Positions 1 through 6,977 of a stretch of 10,347 nucleotides of DNA are shown piece after piece. This DNA comes from an uncultured Oscillospiraceae bacterium. GTDB taxonomy: Bacteria; Bacillota; Clostridia; Oscillospirales; Oscillospiraceae. The position numbers were made by a program, and so were the translations under genes. The notes under the pieces were generated by a model that worked only from the letters and a program-made list of their open reading frames with translations, made no database searches and had not been told where the DNA came from. Numbering within the stretch: position 1 is the first letter of the stretch; each line of letters begins with the position of its first letter. The stretch covers positions 1 to 10,347 of the forward strand of contig CAKUHJ010000064.1 in assembly GCA_934655935.1 (NCBI GenBank), in the 5' to 3' direction.

Positions 1-1055
1 CCCAGGTCCACCATGTTGGTGTAGCCCTGCTCCTTGGTGTTGCCGCCGTAGTTCTCGCTCCGCAGCGCCGCACGCCCGAAGTCCGAGAAGAAGCCGGGGT
101 TTTCGCACACCGCCGTCAGCGCCTCCGCGCCGAAGTCCTCATAGGCCTCCAGAAGCGTGCGCACCTTGCTCAGGTCCGTTACAGAGAGCGTCGCGCTGTC
201 CTGCGTGCCAACCGCCTCGCAGCCGGCATAATACGCGTCGCAGATCGTCTGGCCGAGCGTCCGGGCGTCCATGGCCGGATTGCGCGCCAGCTCGCCCACC
301 CATTGTGAATAGTACCAGCCGTTCGCGGGCTCCGTCTCCTCGGAGGCCACCAGATATTCCGCCAGCTCCGAGAACGTGTCCGCCACGTCGACCGTCGCCA
401 TCAGGCAGGTGTCAAAGCCGACCAGGTCCAGCGGCTGCTGCTCCGCGTCCGGCGTCCAGACCGCCGTAAACGCCTCGTACATCTCATCCAGCGTCAGAGA
501 ATCCAGCCCGTACAGTTCGTCAAAGGCCGCGCCCGAAACCGAGCCGCCGCCATGGTTCCAGAACACAACCGCCGTGTGCTCGGCCGGATAGCTCTCCCGC
601 GCAAACGCCAGGAATTCCGCCAGCGTCTGGGCCTGGCCCATGCTGGCCGACGGCTGCTCGTCCACGAGGAACAGCCCTTCGCTGTTATAGACGAAGCGCT
701 GCAGCTTCGAGGCGTCCACAAAATCATTGTGCCATTCGGACGAGCCGCCGGTCTGAATGACCACGTTCACATTCTCCGGCAGCGAAACCTCCATCAGCTC
801 CGCCAGGTCTCCGCTCGCGAAGCCGCCGCCGGATTCCAGATCGCTTCCGCAAAGATACCAGTAAATGGACCAGCTCTCCGTCTGCGCGGCGGTCTCGGCG
901 GCCGGCGCCTCTTCCGGCTGCCGGGCCGGCTCGCCGGCAGGCTCAGGCTGCTGCGCCGGTTCCTGCGCTTCGTCCTCGCCGCAGGCGGCCAGCACGCACA
1001 GCAGGCTCAAAGCCAGCAGGATGCACAGCGCACGCCGGAGCGTTTGTTTTTTCAT
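1..1055 (-). CDS. Clostripain-family (C11) cysteine peptidase lipoprotein, 3' end cut by window edge
   Basis: Probable surface-anchored cysteine peptidase of the clostripain clan. About 351 residues are visible; the C-terminus lies beyond position 1. The N-terminus is a lipoprotein signal: basic MKKQTLRR, a leucine-rich stretch, then LAAC with Cys25 as the lipidated residue, followed by an acidic and Pro/Glu/Ala-rich linker to about residue 58. The peptidase domain starts near WSIYWYLCGSDLES. His168 in FWNHGGG and Cys217 in DTCLMA fit the family's His/Cys dyad, and Asp215 two residues before the Cys fits the acidic residue that gives C11 enzymes a preference for Arg/Lys at P1. The start ATG (1053-1055) has AAGGAGG at 1065-1071, 9 nt upstream. 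It lies downstream of lysR on the same strand but behind a terminator, so it is probably a separate unit. Substrate unknown; the family call is strong. Confidence 0.9.
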   Translation of the reverse strand, partial: MKKQTLRRALCILLALSLLCVLAACGEDEAQEPAQQPEPAGEPARQPEEAPAAETAAQTESWSIYWYLCGSDLESGGGFASGDLAELMEVSLPENVNVVIQTGGSSEWHNDFVDASKLQRFVYNSEGLFLVDEQPSASMGQAQTLAEFLAFARESYPAEHTAVVFWNHGGGSVSGAAFDELYGLDSLTLDEMYEAFTAVWTPDAEQQPLDLVGFDTCLMATVDVADTFSELAEYLVASEETEPANGWYYSQWVGELARNPAMDARTLGQTICDAYYAGCEAVGTQDSATLSVTDLSKVRTLLEAYEDFGAEALTAVCENPGFFSDFGRAALRSENYGGNTKEQGYTNMVDL

Positions 1056-1089
1056 CTTTCTTTTCCTCCTTCGGATTGCAGTATTTTTC

Positions 1090-1098
1090 ATCATATCA
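1090..1098 (-). promoter_or_regulatory. Candidate extended -10 promoter for the C11 peptidase
   Basis: Read on the minus strand, TGA-TATGAT matches an extended -10 element (TGN then 5 of 6 to TATAAT). It sits about 35 nt before the start codon and just after the lysR terminator. No convincing -35 hexamer lies upstream, because that space is occupied by the GC-rich terminator stem, so this is tentative. Confidence 0.3.
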
Positions 1099-1099
1099 G

Positions 1100-1126
1100 A
1101 AAACCGCCTCCGCGGCGCAGAGACGG
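1100..1126 (-). terminator. Intrinsic terminator of the LysR gene
   Basis: On the minus strand a 9-bp stem (CCGTCTCTG / CGGAGGCGG, with two G-U pairs) closes a 5-nt loop and is followed by TTTT. It lies 24 nt after the LysR stop codon and before the peptidase gene. The T tract is short, so some read-through is possible. Confidence 0.6.
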
Positions 1127-1149
1127 CCTGAAATGCAGGTTTTCCGCCC

Positions 1150-2052
1150 TCAAATGCGCGCCGCCTGCGCCTCGTTGAGCCGGAGCGTCCGCACAAATTC
1201 CAGAAATCTCCGCTTGCCTGGCGTCATCGGCAGGTCCCGCTTCCAGAACAGGCTCACGCTGACCGGCATCGCCGGGCGCAGCGGAACGCTGCGGATTCCC
1301 GGCAGCGTGTCGGCAAGCTGGCGGAACAGAAACCCAACGGCCAGATCGTCGGCAATCATCCGGTGAATCGTCGAAAGCTGATCGGTCTGCAGAAGAATGT
1401 TTGGCGTAAGCTGGCACGAAGAAAAGCGTTCCAGCACGCTCCGGGTCTGAAAGAAGCCGCTGCCGAACAGCACCAGCGGAACGCCGCACAGCTGAAGAAC
1501 GTCCATCGACGCAAGCGCGCCCAGCGGCTCACGAAGGGACGTGCAGCAAACCGTCTCCAGCTGCATCACCGGAATCGACAGGTAACGCTCCTGCGCCTCG
1601 TCGGGCGGGACGTCCTCGTGCGGCAGAAACGCCATATCAAGCTGATAGCTCCCGAGCTTTGAAACCAGCTCCTCCCGTCCGCCCTCGCACATCTGAATGT
1701 GGAACGGCTGTGACGTTTCGCGCAGCGCCGCGTAAAGCCGCGGCAGCAGAAGCGAGCCGATCATCGGCGGCACGCCAAGCTGAATCTCCTGCCGCGAGAG
1801 CGTGTGCATGGTGCTGGAAAAGCGCTCGGCATGCGTCAGGAGCGAGTTGACCTGCTCGAAAAACTGCTGTCCCTCCCGGGTCAGGGAGAACAGCCCCCGC
1901 CGCCGGTTCAGAAGCGACAGGCCAAATTCCTCCTCGAGCTCCCGGATGGCGACCGAGACCGACGGCTGCGATACATGCAGCGCCTCCGCCGCAAGAGAAA
2001 TGCTCCCATGCAGGCACGCCTGCTGAAAATACTGCAGCTGCAGCAGCTTCAT
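1150..2052 (-). CDS. LysR-family transcriptional regulator
   Basis: Cytoplasmic DNA-binding regulator, 300 aa, the usual LysR length. Residues 1-60 form the winged helix-turn-helix: MKLLQLQYFQQA opening, then SISLAAEALHVSQPSVSVAIRELE and the wing region LLNRRRGLFSLTREGQ. A linker helix follows, and from about residue 89 (IQLGVPPMIGSLLLPRLY) to about 290 there is a periplasmic-binding-like effector domain. I chose the ATG at 2050-2052 because GGAGG at 2062-2066 lies 9 nt before it and because LysR proteins typically open this way. An in-frame ATG three codons upstream (2059-2061) would abut that ribosome binding site. The gene is divergent from the LarA-like racemase operon across a 154-bp AT-rich gap, the classical arrangement for a LysR activator and its target. 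Its effector is probably a hydroxyacid or a product of that operon, which is inference. Confidence 0.93.
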   Translation of the reverse strand: MKLLQLQYFQQACLHGSISLAAEALHVSQPSVSVAIRELEEEFGLSLLNRRRGLFSLTREGQQFFEQVNSLLTHAERFSSTMHTLSRQEIQLGVPPMIGSLLLPRLYAALRETSQPFHIQMCEGGREELVSKLGSYQLDMAFLPHEDVPPDEAQERYLSIPVMQLETVCCTSLREPLGALASMDVLQLCGVPLVLFGSGFFQTRSVLERFSSCQLTPNILLQTDQLSTIHRMIADDLAVGFLFRQLADTLPGIRSVPLRPAMPVSVSLFWKRDLPMTPGKRRFLEFVRTLRLNEAQAARI

Positions 2053-2089
2053 ATCTGTCATCCTCCAAAACGCGAGACTTTTCGCGCTT

Positions 2090-2118
2090 ATTGTATAAGA
2101 TTTCTTTATATCTGTAAA
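2090..2118 (-). promoter_or_regulatory. SigA-type promoter of the LysR gene
   Basis: On the minus strand, TTTACA (2113-2118) and TACAAT (2090-2095) are separated by exactly 17 nt, each 5 of 6 to consensus. The predicted transcript start is near 2083, about 30 nt before the chosen start codon. Confidence 0.7.
2095..2109. promoter_or_regulatory. T-N11-A type LysR box (candidate)
   Basis: ATAA-N7-TTAT is a perfect interrupted palindrome containing the T-N11-A spacing typical of LysR-type binding sites. It lies between the -35 and -10 of the LysR promoter, which would suit autorepression. The region is AT-rich, so chance occurrence is possible. Confidence 0.4.
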
Positions 2119-2130
2119 GAAGTTTTGTAT

Positions 2131-2159
2131 TTTACATATACTTCATTTTGAATTACAGT
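2131..2159 (+). promoter_or_regulatory. Candidate promoter of the racemase / malic enzyme operon
   Basis: TTTACA (2131-2136) and TACAGT (2154-2159) are 17 nt apart. The -10 is weak (4 of 6), as expected for a promoter needing an activator. The predicted start is near 2166, about 40 nt before the racemase ATG. Confidence 0.5.
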
Positions 2160-2167
2160 ATATGTAA
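2132..2167. promoter_or_regulatory. Perfect 11-bp inverted repeat, probable operator in the divergent promoter region
   Basis: TTACATATACT (2132-2142) and AGTATATGTAA (2157-2167) are exact reverse complements separated by 14 nt. The left arm overlaps the -35 and the right arm overlaps the -10 and start region of the racemase promoter. An 11-bp exact match is unlikely by chance even in AT-rich DNA, so a protein-binding site is the best reading. Which protein binds (the adjacent LysR product or another repressor) cannot be seen. Confidence 0.6.
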
Positions 2168-2206
2168 GCGTCAGCTGGCGCCGCATGAGAAAGAGAGGTT
2201 TCCACC

Positions 2207-3499
2207 ATGCAGGCTTCCGCTTCCCCCGGCCCGGCCGTCCGGCTGGAATTCGGCTTCGGCACAGGCGTGCAGGCGCTTACACTGCCGAAGGAAAATCTTC
2301 TTGGCGTCCTCATGGCAAATCAGATCGTGCATCCGCTCCGCGGCGAGGCCGCGGTCCGCGCCGCACTTCAGTCCCCCATCGGTGCGGGGCCTCTTTCCAC
2401 GGCCGTGCGGCCCGGCAAGAAAATCGCGATCGTCGTCAGCGATATCTCCAGGCCCGTTCCAAGCGCCGTTCTTCTTCCGCCCGTTCTGGAGGAGCTTCAG
2501 AAGGCCGGCTGCCGCCGGGAGGATATTACCATCGTCTTCGCGCTCGGCTCGCACCGCCGCCATACTCCCCAGGAGCAGCGGCAGCTTGTGGGCGAGGAAG
2601 TTTTTCGCAATTACCGCTGCGTGGACTCCGACCCGGACGACTGTGTACGCCTCGGCTTTACGGAAAACGGCACGCCGGTGGACGTCACGCGCAGCGTTGC
2701 GGAGGCGGATTTCCGCATCTGCACAGGAAACATTGAATTTCACTATTTTGCCGGCTTCTCCGGCGGCGCAAAGGCAATTATGCCCGGCGTCAGTTCCCGG
2801 GAGGCCATTCAGAAAAATCACAGCCTCATGGTCTGTGACGCGGCCTGCGCCGGGCGGCTTTCCGGCAATCCCCTGCGCGAGGACATTGAGCAGGCCGGAC
2901 GCATCTGCGGCGTCGACTACATTGTAAACGTCGTCCTGGACGAGCACCGCCAGATTGTCCACGCCGTCGCCGGCGACAGCGTCGAAGCCCACCGCGCAGG
3001 CTGCCGCTATCTGGACCGGGTGTACCGCGTCCGGATTCCGAAGCGCGCCGACATTGTGCTTGTCTCGCAGGGCGGCGCGCCGAAGGACGCCAACCTCTAC
3101 CAGGTGCAGAAGGCGCTGGACAACGCCAAGCACGCCGTCCGCCCCGGCGGCACCGTCATTCTCATCGGGGCCTGCCCGGAGGGGCTGGGCAGCAAAACCT
3201 TCGAGCGCTGGCTCCTTGAGGCGCCGGACGCTCCGTCGCTCATCGCGCGCGTGCGCGAGCATTTTGAGCTCGGCGGCCACAAGGCTGCGGCCATCGCGAT
3301 GGTCCTGCAGTCGGCGCGGATCGATCTGGTGAGCGAGCTGCCGGAGGCGCTGGTCCGGCGCATCTTCCTCCACCCGCAGCCCAGCGCCCAGCAGGCGCTG
3401 GACGAGGCGCTGGCGCGCTACGGCCCCGGCGCCAGCGTTCTGGCCATGCCCTTCGGCGGGGCCACGCTTCCGTCTGCAGAAGCTGAAATCACGGAATAA
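2207..3499 (+). CDS. larA: LarA-family nickel-dependent 2-hydroxyacid racemase
   Basis: Homologue of nickel-pincer-dependent lactate racemase LarA (430 aa, normal family length), a cytoplasmic enzyme that inverts the alpha carbon of a 2-hydroxyacid by hydride transfer to the nickel-pincer (NPN) cofactor. The N-terminal domain carries SDISRPVP (Asp79, Arg82) and GSHRRHT (His116). The cofactor segment HYFAGFSGGAKAIMPG supplies His179 and Lys189, the lysine that tethers the pincer cofactor, with His205 in KNH. The C-terminal domain has QGGAPKDANLYQ (288-299). All core residues known from LarA are present, so it should be active. Cofactor genes larB, larC and larE are not in the window. The family includes malate, phenyllactate and other hydroxyacid racemases, so lactate is not assured; the malic enzyme 42 nt downstream makes malate a fair alternative. 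GAGAGG at 2193-2198 supports the start. Confidence 0.9.
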   Translation: MQASASPGPAVRLEFGFGTGVQALTLPKENLLGVLMANQIVHPLRGEAAVRAALQSPIGAGPLSTAVRPGKKIAIVVSDISRPVPSAVLLPPVLEELQKAGCRREDITIVFALGSHRRHTPQEQRQLVGEEVFRNYRCVDSDPDDCVRLGFTENGTPVDVTRSVAEADFRICTGNIEFHYFAGFSGGAKAIMPGVSSREAIQKNHSLMVCDAACAGRLSGNPLREDIEQAGRICGVDYIVNVVLDEHRQIVHAVAGDSVEAHRAGCRYLDRVYRVRIPKRADIVLVSQGGAPKDANLYQVQKALDNAKHAVRPGGTVILIGACPEGLGSKTFERWLLEAPDAPSLIARVREHFELGGHKAAAIAMVLQSARIDLVSELPEALVRRIFLHPQPSAQQALDEALARYGPGASVLAMPFGGATLPSAEAEITE

Positions 3500-3541
3500 C
3501 TGAACATAAATAAAAAGTAACTAAAAAGGAGTATCGAAAAC

Positions 3542-4714
3542 ATGGATTACGCAAAAGAGTCCCTCCGCCTGCACGGCGAATGGAAGGGCAAGTTTGAAAT
3601 TCAGCCCCGCGCAAGCGTCAAAACGAAGGACGATCTGTCCCTTGCCTACACCCCCGGCGTCGCCCAGCCCTGTCTGGAGATTCAGAAGGACGTCAACAAG
3701 AGCTATGAGCTGACCCGCCGCTGGAACCTCTGCGCCGTTATTACCGACGGCAGCGCCGTCCTGGGTCTTGGCGATATCGGCCCGGAGGCCGGTATGCCCG
3801 TCATGGAGGGAAAGTGCGTGCTCTTCAAGGCCTTCGGCGACGTGGACGCCTTCCCGCTCTGCGTGAAAACAAAGGATGTGGACGAGTTTGTAAACACGGT
3901 TGCCCTGATTTCCGGCAGCTTCGGCGGCGTCAACCTGGAGGACATCGCCGCGCCCCGCTGCTTTGAAATCGAGCGGAAGCTGAAGGAGCGCTGCGACATT
4001 CCGATCTTCCACGACGATCAGCACGGCACCGCCGTCATCACCCTGGCAGGCCTTACAAACGCGCTCAAGGTCGTCGGCAAGAAGAAAGAGGATGTGCGCA
4101 TCGTCACCTCCGGCGCCGGCGCGGCTGCCATCGCCATTGTCAAGCTGCTTCTTTCCGCAGGCTTCCGCCATGTCACCATGTGCGACCGGAAGGGCGCGAT
4201 CTACAAGGGCCGCGAAGGTCTCAACTGGATCAAGGAGGAGATGGCCGAGGTTACAAACCTTGACCGCAAGCCCGGCTCCCTTGCCGAGCAGCTTGTCGGC
4301 GCGGACGTCTTCATCGGCGTTTCCGCCCCCGGCACCGTGACGGCCGAGATGGTCAGAACCATGAACCATGACGCGATCATCTTCGCCTGCGCGAACCCCA
4401 CGCCGGAGATTTTCCCGGACGAGGCGAAAGCCGGCGGCGCGCGCGTGGTCTCCACGGGCCGCAGCGACTATCCCAACCAGATCAACAACGTTCTGGCCTT
4501 CCCCGGCATCTTCCGCGGCGCGTTTGATGTGCGCGCGTCGGACATCACGGAGGAAATGAAGATCGCCGCCGCGCACGCGCTGGCAGACCTGATCCCGGAC
4601 GACGAGCTGTCTGAGGATTATATCATTCCCAAGGCCTTTGACCCGCGCGTGGGTCCGGCCGTTGCCAAGGCCGTGGCCGAAGCCGCAAGAGCCAGCGGCG
4701 TCGCAAGAATCTGA
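3542..4714 (+). CDS. Malic enzyme (malate dehydrogenase, oxaloacetate-decarboxylating)
   Basis: Oxidative decarboxylation of L-malate to pyruvate and CO2 with reduction of NAD(P), in the cytoplasm. At 390 aa it is the short bacterial form without the phosphotransacetylase-like tail. The N-terminal malic domain contains [11 protein letters not shown] (catalytic Tyr36), [20 protein letters not shown] and EGK with catalytic Lys91. The metal ligands fall in NLEDI (Glu133-Asp134) and FHDDQHGT (156-163). The Rossmann domain has SGAGAAA (190-196), ANPTPEI (284-290) and SDYPNQINN (308-316). An acidic residue after the second strand (Asp215 in MCDRKG) hints at NAD rather than NADP preference; this is inference. 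AAGGAG at 3526-3531 lies 10 nt before the ATG. It is the second gene of the racemase operon and is followed by a strong terminator. It could serve D-malate use if the upstream racemase acts on malate. Confidence 0.95.
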   Translation: MDYAKESLRLHGEWKGKFEIQPRASVKTKDDLSLAYTPGVAQPCLEIQKDVNKSYELTRRWNLCAVITDGSAVLGLGDIGPEAGMPVMEGKCVLFKAFGDVDAFPLCVKTKDVDEFVNTVALISGSFGGVNLEDIAAPRCFEIERKLKERCDIPIFHDDQHGTAVITLAGLTNALKVVGKKKEDVRIVTSGAGAAAIAIVKLLLSAGFRHVTMCDRKGAIYKGREGLNWIKEEMAEVTNLDRKPGSLAEQLVGADVFIGVSAPGTVTAEMVRTMNHDAIIFACANPTPEIFPDEAKAGGARVVSTGRSDYPNQINNVLAFPGIFRGAFDVRASDITEEMKIAAAHALADLIPDDELSEDYIIPKAFDPRVGPAVAKAVAEAARASGVARI

Positions 4715-4729
4715 ATTAGGCATTCTGGA

Positions 4730-4765
4730 GGCTGCAGCGGATAAAAACCGCTGCAGCCCTTTTTT
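4730..4765 (+). terminator. Strong intrinsic terminator after the malic enzyme gene
   Basis: A perfect 11-bp stem (GGCTGCAGCGG 4730-4740, CCGCTGCAGCC 4748-4758) with a 7-nt A-rich loop is followed by a run of six T. It ends the racemase / malic enzyme operon 16 nt after the stop codon. Confidence 0.93.
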
Positions 4766-4780
4766 CAAAAAATGTAAGAC

Positions 4781-4809
4781 TTGCACATTTTCCCCGCACG
4801 TATTATAAT
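4781..4809 (+). promoter_or_regulatory. Promoter of the glycerate kinase gene
   Basis: A perfect TATAAT (4804-4809) lies 17 nt after TTGCAC (4781-4786), which matches only the TTG half of the -35 consensus. It sits directly after the upstream terminator. The predicted start near 4816 leaves a leader of about 29 nt with GGAG before the ATG at 4845. Confidence 0.7.
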
Positions 4810-4844
4810 TGTTAAAAATTCTGGAAGAAACGGAGAAACAGACT

Positions 4845-6074
4845 ATGACCCTACGCCAGGACGCCGATCAGATCATCCGCGCCGCCATTGACGCCGTACA
4901 GCCGGACGCCGCTGTCCAGCGCGCGCTCGAGGGCTTTTCCTGCGGTGGAAAAACCTATCTTGTCTCCGTCGGCAAGGCCGGCTGGTCCATGGCAAACGCC
5001 GCCTGGCAGGCGCTGGGCGCGCAGCTTTCCGGCGGCGTTGTCATTACGAAATATGCGCACAGTCAGGGTCCCATCGGTACGCTTCAGATTTTTGAGGCCG
5101 GTCACCCCGTCCCGGACGAAAACAGCGTCCGCGCCACCCAGGCAGCGCTTGCGCTTACGCAGGACCTGAACGCAGAGGACTGCGTGCTGCTGCTCATTTC
5201 CGGCGGCGGCTCCGCGCTCTTTGAAGCGCCCAGAATCCCGCTTGCCGAGCTGGAGGACCTCACCCGCCAGCTTCTTGCCTGCGGCGCGGATATTGTGGAG
5301 ATGAACACGCTCCGCAAGCGTCTGTCCCTGGTCAAGGGCGGCCGCTTTTCCCAGCACTGCCTGCCTGCCCGCGTCTATGCCATTGTCCTGTCCGATATCA
5401 TCGGGGACCCGCTGGATATGATCGCCTCCGGCCCCGCCTACCCGGACAGCAGCACCTGCGCAGACGCACTCGCCATTGCAGAAAAATACCGCCTTCGGCT
5501 TTCCCCTGCCGCGCAGGCCTGCCTGCGCGAGGAAACGCCCAAGACGCTTGAAAACGTCGTCACGCAGGTCACCGGCAGCGTAAAAATGCTCTGCGCCGCT
5601 GCAGAGCAGGCCGCCGCCGGGCTTGGCTATCGCTGTATCCGGCTGACGGACTGCCTCTGCTGCGAGGCGCGGGAGGCAGGAAGCTTCCTGGCCTCCATTG
5701 CAAAAACACACGCCGGCACGGACCGGCCGCTTGCCTTCCTGGTCGGCGGCGAGACGGTGGTTCACCTGACCGGGCACGGCCTCGGCGGGCGGAATCAGGA
5801 GCTCGCCCTCGCCGCGGCGGAGGGGCTCTCCGGCCTTGCGAATGCGGCGGTCTTCTCCTTCGGCTCGGACGGAACCGACGGTCCGACGGACGCTGCCGGC
5901 GGCTTTGTGGACGGCGTCAGCCTTGCGGCGCTGGCGCGTTCCGGGCGGAAGCTTTCCGACGTTCTGCGTGAAAACGACGCCTACCACGCACTGGAGAAAA
6001 TCGGCGGTCTGATTTCCACCGGTCCGACCGGCACGAACGTCAACGACCTTGCCGTGCTCCTGCTTCGCCCTTAA
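4845..6074 (+). CDS. Glycerate 2-kinase, MOFRL / GckA family
   Basis: ATP-dependent phosphorylation of D-glycerate, in this family usually giving 2-phosphoglycerate, which enters lower glycolysis; cytoplasmic. The 409-aa length fits. Family blocks in order: SVGKAG (41-46), GHPVPDENS (86-94), ISGGGSALFE (118-127), NTLRKRLSLVKGGR (154-167), LSDIIGD (182-188), GGETVV (301-306), GRNQE (315-319), SDGTDGPTDAAGG (341-353) and TGPTGTNVND (392-401); the last two belong to the C-terminal MOFRL domain. I chose the ATG at 4845 because GGAG (4832-4835) lies 9 nt upstream. An in-frame TTG at 4809 overlaps the -10 element and would not be transcribed. It has its own promoter and lies behind a terminator, so it is separate from the malic enzyme operon although it shares the hydroxyacid theme. 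Some relatives are annotated as hydroxypyruvate reductase (TtuD), a less likely activity. Confidence 0.93.
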   Translation: MTLRQDADQIIRAAIDAVQPDAAVQRALEGFSCGGKTYLVSVGKAGWSMANAAWQALGAQLSGGVVITKYAHSQGPIGTLQIFEAGHPVPDENSVRATQAALALTQDLNAEDCVLLLISGGGSALFEAPRIPLAELEDLTRQLLACGADIVEMNTLRKRLSLVKGGRFSQHCLPARVYAIVLSDIIGDPLDMIASGPAYPDSSTCADALAIAEKYRLRLSPAAQACLREETPKTLENVVTQVTGSVKMLCAAAEQAAAGLGYRCIRLTDCLCCEAREAGSFLASIAKTHAGTDRPLAFLVGGETVVHLTGHGLGGRNQELALAAAEGLSGLANAAVFSFGSDGTDGPTDAAGGFVDGVSLAALARSGRKLSDVLRENDAYHALEKIGGLISTGPTGTNVNDLAVLLLRP

Positions 6075-6076
6075 AC

Positions 6077-6104
6077 TGTCAAAAAAGCCTTGGCCTTTTT
6101 GACA
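6077..6104. terminator. First hairpin of a double terminator between convergent genes
   Basis: TGTCAAAAA and TTTTTGACA pair across a short GC-containing centre with one mismatch, starting 2 nt after the glycerate kinase stop. The arms are A runs on one side and T runs on the other, so the element can act as a terminator on either strand. Confidence 0.65.
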
Positions 6105-6109
6105 AAAGG

Positions 6110-6145
6110 GTCTGCGCCGGCGGGCGCAGACTCTACGAGGTTTTT
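6110..6145. terminator. Second hairpin of the double terminator
   Basis: A perfect 9-bp stem (GTCTGCGCC 6110-6118, GGCGCAGAC 6123-6131) with loop GGCG. On the plus strand a T5 tract follows after a few bases (6141-6145). On the minus strand it precedes CCTTTTGTC and the first hairpin. It serves the glycerate kinase gene and the convergent acetyltransferase operon. Confidence 0.65.
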
Positions 6146-6152
6146 GGCATTT

Positions 6153-6968
6153 TTATAGCTGCAGCGTTGCTGTGACGCTGTTTTCCCCCTCCGCGCGGAC
6201 AAAGCCCATGGATGTGTAAAGGGCGTTTGCCGCGCGGTTTTCCACATCCGAAAGAAGCGTCATCCCGTTTGGACGGTTCATTTCAATCGCCCGTGCCAGA
6301 AGCGCCCGCGCATAGCCTCTGCGCCGGCTTTCCGGGCGGACAAAAAGATCGTACGGCTCGTTTTCCGGATTCTGATACGTCAGGTCGAGATACCCCGCAA
6401 GCGCGCCGTCCTCAATGGCAAGCAGCACCCGGAAAATCTCCGGCGCGGCCAGCACCCGTTCCCCCGTCCAGTAGCGCTCCCCGGTGTGCATGGCCAGATA
6501 CTGCGCCCGGTAGGCCGGCCCGTAAAGCGTGATGCGCGCATCCGGCACATACGCCGGCGGCTGCCTGAGAAGCAGCTTCTGCTGCTCCGGCTCAAATTCT
6601 GCGCCGTATGCTTCCAGCACACGCCGCAGAAGCCGGTTCCGGGGACCGAAGACAAAGTCCGCCTGCCAGCGCGGGTAATCCGCCCGAAGCTGCTCCAGCA
6701 GCGCCTCATAGGCCGCCGGGCTTCTGGAAAGCCCGGCCAGCATCTCCAGATACCGCTCCTCCGGCAGAACCAGGAAGCAGAACAGTCCTGTCAGAACGCC
6801 GTCCTCAAAAAAGCCGAGCAGACGCTGATTTTTGTTTCCCGGCGCGTCAAGAAGATTCTGTTTCCGCTGCGCCGCGCTGCGCAGCATCGGGTCCGCAAAA
6901 TCCGCATCCGCCTGAAGCGCTTCGATAAAATCCAGACAGGGCTCCAGGGTATCCAGCGTTCTGAGCAT
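6153..6968 (-). CDS. GNAT-family N-acetyltransferase
   Basis: Acetyl-CoA-dependent acyltransferase of unknown substrate, 271 aa, cytoplasmic. The C-terminal half is a recognisable GNAT fold. LAIEDGALAGYLDLTY (183-198) gives the central strands, LFVRPESRRRGYARALLARAIEM (208-230) contains the acetyl-CoA pyrophosphate loop RRRGYA, and ENRAANALYTSMGFV (243-257) is the typical closing motif. The first 135 residues resemble a degenerate first GNAT repeat (FFEDGVLTGLFCFLV, FGPRNRLLRRVLEAYGAEF) without the RxxGxA loop, so the protein may be a tandem GNAT with one active half. The start is 9 nt after the pgi stop and has only a weak ribosome binding site, suggesting translational coupling to pgi. It is the last gene of the operon, before a double terminator. 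The context gives no substrate; a metabolite or protein-N-terminus target are both possible. Confidence 0.85.
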   Translation of the reverse strand: MLRTLDTLEPCLDFIEALQADADFADPMLRSAAQRKQNLLDAPGNKNQRLLGFFEDGVLTGLFCFLVLPEERYLEMLAGLSRSPAAYEALLEQLRADYPRWQADFVFGPRNRLLRRVLEAYGAEFEPEQQKLLLRQPPAYVPDARITLYGPAYRAQYLAMHTGERYWTGERVLAAPEIFRVLLAIEDGALAGYLDLTYQNPENEPYDLFVRPESRRRGYARALLARAIEMNRPNGMTLLSDVENRAANALYTSMGFVRAEGENSVTATLQL

Positions 6969-6977
6969 GCGTCCGGC

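Noticed and set aside
551..1178. Plus-strand open frame over the C11 peptidase start region
   Set aside because: Antisense to the lipoprotein signal and catalytic His region, Arg-rich, with no domain and no promoter.
2163..2176. Possible CcpA cre site (TGTAAGCGTCAGCT) at the racemase transcript start
   Set aside because: The left half fits, but several positions of the right half depart from consensus, and its first bases belong to the 11-bp inverted repeat, which explains them better.
2171..3373. 400-codon open frame on the minus strand opposite the racemase gene
   Set aside because: Antisense shadow of the LarA-like gene, with no start signals or domain.
3521..4786. 421-codon open frame on the minus strand opposite the malic enzyme gene
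   Set aside because: Antisense shadow; the plus strand encodes every malic enzyme motif. The frame also runs through the terminator hairpin.
4809..4844. TTG start giving a 12-residue longer glycerate kinase
   Set aside because: The TTG overlaps the -10 hexamer of the gene's own promoter and would lie upstream of the transcript start; the ATG at 4845 has a proper ribosome binding site.
4851..5987. 378-codon open frame on the minus strand opposite the glycerate kinase gene
   Set aside because: Antisense shadow caused by codon bias; the plus strand has the complete MOFRL kinase.
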